Below are positions 61,882 to 64,000 of a stretch of 64,000 nt of DNA, piece after piece. The stretch lies in assembly GCF_014218335.1 (NCBI RefSeq), contig NZ_AP023367.1:4397501-4461500 (forward strand), in the 5' to 3' direction. Positions within the stretch are counted from its first letter, which is position 1; every line of letters starts with the position of its first letter. Source of the DNA: Anaerocolumna cellulosilytica (GTDB lineage Bacteria > Bacillota > Clostridia > Lachnospirales > Lachnospiraceae). The translations under genes were made by a program, and so were the position numbers. The notes beneath the pieces are model-generated. The model made no database searches. It saw only the letters and a program-made list of their open reading frames with translations, and had not been told where the DNA came from.

Positions 61882-64000
61882 ATGGACTTTAGTAAGAGTG
61901 GTACTGCAAAAAAACAACAACAGATAAAGTCTACCGCCAGAAAAGTTGCCTCAAAAGCCAGAGTTTCTCTTTTCCGGTTGCTATTAGTAGGAATTGTTTT
62001 TGTAGCTATCGTAGGTTCATTTGCCGGCTTTGGACTTCTGAAGGGACTCGCTGATGGTGCACCTAGTGTTAATCAGTTGGACCTTGCCCCAAACGGCTTC
62101 AAAACCAATATATATGATAGAGATGGTAATTTAATACAGACCTTAAGTGATGCCGAATCCAATCGAGTTTATGTAACTATAGACGCTATACCGAAGGTTT
62201 TACAAAATTGTTTTATTAGTATAGAAGACGAACGTTTTTATGAACATAACGGTATAGACATGCGCGGTATTTTCCGTGCCTTTTTCGTCGGTCTTAGCCA
62301 AGGTGGTAATTTTGACGAGGGAGCCAGTACAATTACCCAGCAGTTGATAAAGAATCAAGTATTTGAAGGCGGTGCTGAAGATAATTTTACAGATCGTATT
62401 ATTCGTAAAATACAGGAGCAATACCTTGCCATACAGCTTGAAAGTCAACTAAGTAAAGACGACATTTTAGAGTATTACTTAAATACGATTAACCTTGGTG
62501 CCGGTACTCATGGTGTTCAGACCGCATCAAAACGCTATTTTAACAAAGATGTACGAGAATTGAATCTATCTGAAGCAGCAGTTATTGCCGCGATTGCTCA
62601 ATCTCCGACTAATTTGAATCCAATTAATCACCCTGATAATAATGCCAAAAGACGTTCCTTTATTTTGGATTATATGAAAAAACAGGGCTTATGTACAGAG
62701 GAGGAATACCAGGTTGCCGTTAACGATGATGTGTATTCCAGAATCCAATCAGTGAATGAGGAACAGTCCGTAACTTCTTATTACAGTTACTTCGTAGATG
62801 AATTAATCGAACAGGTAATAGAAGATTTACAGTCAGAAAAAGGATATACTTATACTCAGGCAAGTAAAGCCTTGTATAGCAGTGGATTAAGTATTTATAC
62901 AACATTAGATTCCAATATTCAGGCAATTCTTGATGATGTATACTCCAATGAAGATTACTTCCCTAAGGTAGGTACTTATTCTTATTGGGAACTTACGTAT
63001 GCTTTGTCAATTGAGAAAAAAGATGGTACTACAATCCACTACCACACCAAAGACCTTGCTGATTTCTTCGAACCGGATTCTTCCTTTTCCACTTATTTTT
63101 CTAAGAAAGAGGATGCTCTTGCACTGATTGAAGAATTTAAAGCCGCAAAGATTAAGAAAGGTGATAACATTCTGGGTGAGAATACCAGTCTGATTTTACA
63201 GCCTCAATCTTCCATGGTTATCATTAACCAAAAAACCGGCCAGGTTGTCGGATTAATTGGCGGCAGAGGCGAAAAGACTGGTAACCGTACTTTAAACCGC
63301 GCTACAAATACCTTTAGACAGCCGGGTTCAACTTTTAAAGTTTTATCCACCTATCTGCCCGCACTTGATTCAGCAGGAATGACTCTTGCTACTGTTATAG
63401 ATGATGCCGCCTATAAATATCCTGGCTCAGACAAATACGTTAACAATTGGAATAACGGCGTCTATAAAGGTCTTACTACTCTACGCCAGGCTATAACAGA
63501 ATCTATGAATGTAGTAACTGTTAAGACTTTAGAAAAGGTTACACCACAAGTAGGTTATGATTATCTTACCAAGCTTGGTATTACCTCTTTGGTAGAATCT
63601 ATGACCGACGATAAGGGAAAAGTATTCTCAGATATAAATCTACCCATGGCCTTAGGCGGTTTGACCAAGGGTGTTTCAAATCTTGAGTTAACCTCTGCTT
63701 TTGCTGCTATAGCGAATAGTGGTATTTACAACGAGCCAACTTTTTATACAAAGATATTAGATCATGACAATAAAGTATTATTAGAAACTGATCCTGTACA
63801 AAAGCAAGTCATGAAAGAATCCACTGCTTTCCTACTAACTAGTGCTATGGAGGATGTTGTAACCAAAAGTAACGGAACCGGACGTTCTGTTAACTTTTTA
63901 AATACGAAGATGCCAATTGCTGGTAAAACCGGCACTACCTCTGATGATTTTGATCTTTGGTTTTCCGGGTATACCCCATACTATACAGCTTCCATCTGGT
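61882..64000 (+). CDS. Class A penicillin-binding protein (PBP1a type), C-terminus outside window
   Basis: 706 residues visible, frame open at the edge. AAGGAGG precedes the start. Short basic cytoplasmic tail, one membrane helix (about 32-58), GT51 glycosyltransferase (EDERFYEHNGID; GASTITQQLIKNQ) to about 260, then the transpeptidase: SxxK in RQPGSTFKVLS, SMN, and KTGTTSDDFDLWF. Polymerises and cross-links peptidoglycan at the outer membrane face. The insert after the GT domain (about 350-430) is typical of Lachnospiraceae members. Confidence 0.93.
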   Translation, partial: MDFSKSGTAKKQQQIKSTARKVASKARVSLFRLLLVGIVFVAIVGSFAGFGLLKGLADGAPSVNQLDLAPNGFKTNIYDRDGNLIQTLSDAESNRVYVTIDAIPKVLQNCFISIEDERFYEHNGIDMRGIFRAFFVGLSQGGNFDEGASTITQQLIKNQVFEGGAEDNFTDRIIRKIQEQYLAIQLESQLSKDDILEYYLNTINLGAGTHGVQTASKRYFNKDVRELNLSEAAVIAAIAQSPTNLNPINHPDNNAKRRSFILDYMKKQGLCTEEEYQVAVNDDVYSRIQSVNEEQSVTSYYSYFVDELIEQVIEDLQSEKGYTYTQASKALYSSGLSIYTTLDSNIQAILDDVYSNEDYFPKVGTYSYWELTYALSIEKKDGTTIHYHTKDLADFFEPDSSFSTYFSKKEDALALIEEFKAAKIKKGDNILGENTSLILQPQSSMVIINQKTGQVVGLIGGRGEKTGNRTLNRATNTFRQPGSTFKVLSTYLPALDSAGMTLATVIDDAAYKYPGSDKYVNNWNNGVYKGLTTLRQAITESMNVVTVKTLEKVTPQVGYDYLTKLGITSLVESMTDDKGKVFSDINLPMALGGLTKGVSNLELTSAFAAIANSGIYNEPTFYTKILDHDNKVLLETDPVQKQVMKESTAFLLTSAMEDVVTKSNGTGRSVNFLNTKMPIAGKTGTTSDDFDLWFSGYTPYYTASIW

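Overview
The window reads as the chromosome of a low-GC anaerobic Firmicute, most likely a plant-polysaccharide-degrading Lachnospiraceae (Lachnoclostridium or Anaerocolumna type). This is inference from gene content: a secreted GH10 xylanase and PL9 pectate lyase, a GH94-clan phosphorylase, a CUT1 sugar ABC transporter, LacI and AraC regulators, and a full set of anaerobe oxygen-defence proteins (flavodiiron protein, desulfoferrodoxin, rubrerythrin, rubredoxins). No rRNA, tRNA, CRISPR array or intact insertion sequence was seen.

Layout. 0-4 kb: sugar phosphorylase (cut by the left edge) with a LacI regulator and two operator-like palindromes, then a pectate lyase. 4-13 kb: redox and oxygen defence (fprA, a large secreted leucine-rich-repeat protein, glutaredoxin-like protein, thioredoxin, Crp/Fnr regulator, desulfoferrodoxin, rubrerythrin, rubredoxin) and fermentation enzymes (D-2-hydroxyacid dehydrogenase, methylglyoxal synthase). 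13-21 kb: citrate synthase, a sugar ABC transporter operon with a YesL-like protein, and AraC and LacI regulators. 21-23 kb: two stress-type small proteins and an unidentified secreted/membrane protein pair. 23-33 kb: one long minus-strand fatty-acid synthesis locus, from an ECF-type sigma factor and a putative anti-sigma protein through acpP-fabK-fabD-fabG-fabF-accB-fabZ-accC-accD-accA. 33.5-38.4 kb: an accessory patch with an XRE regulator, two APH-fold kinases, an integrase remnant, a probable small RNA, and an attenuator-type leader in front of the second kinase. 38.4-48 kb: a heterodimeric ABC exporter with MarR, class Ia ribonucleotide reductase, and a phosphotyrosine phosphatase. 48-58 kb: an InlB-repeat surface protein, a YhgE/Pip membrane protein with an Rrf2 regulator, a T-box-controlled 2-isopropylmalate synthase, and the xylanase. 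58-64 kb: rarA, small conserved proteins, a YigZ protein, and a class A penicillin-binding protein cut by the right edge.

The strongest unusual signals are: (1) 2-isopropylmalate synthase fused in one reading frame to a C-terminal AraC-type DNA-binding domain, behind a T-box leader with a leucine-type specifier; (2) a short structured element that occurs three times, only between genes of the fatty-acid locus, which itself begins with a sigma/anti-sigma pair; (3) a leader with a short ORF, mutually exclusive hairpins and two terminators before a phosphotransferase gene; (4) a gene-free transcription unit resembling a C-rich small RNA. Several start codons were moved to internal sites because a Shine-Dalgarno sequence fits them better. 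All family assignments come from reading motifs by eye; no database search was run.
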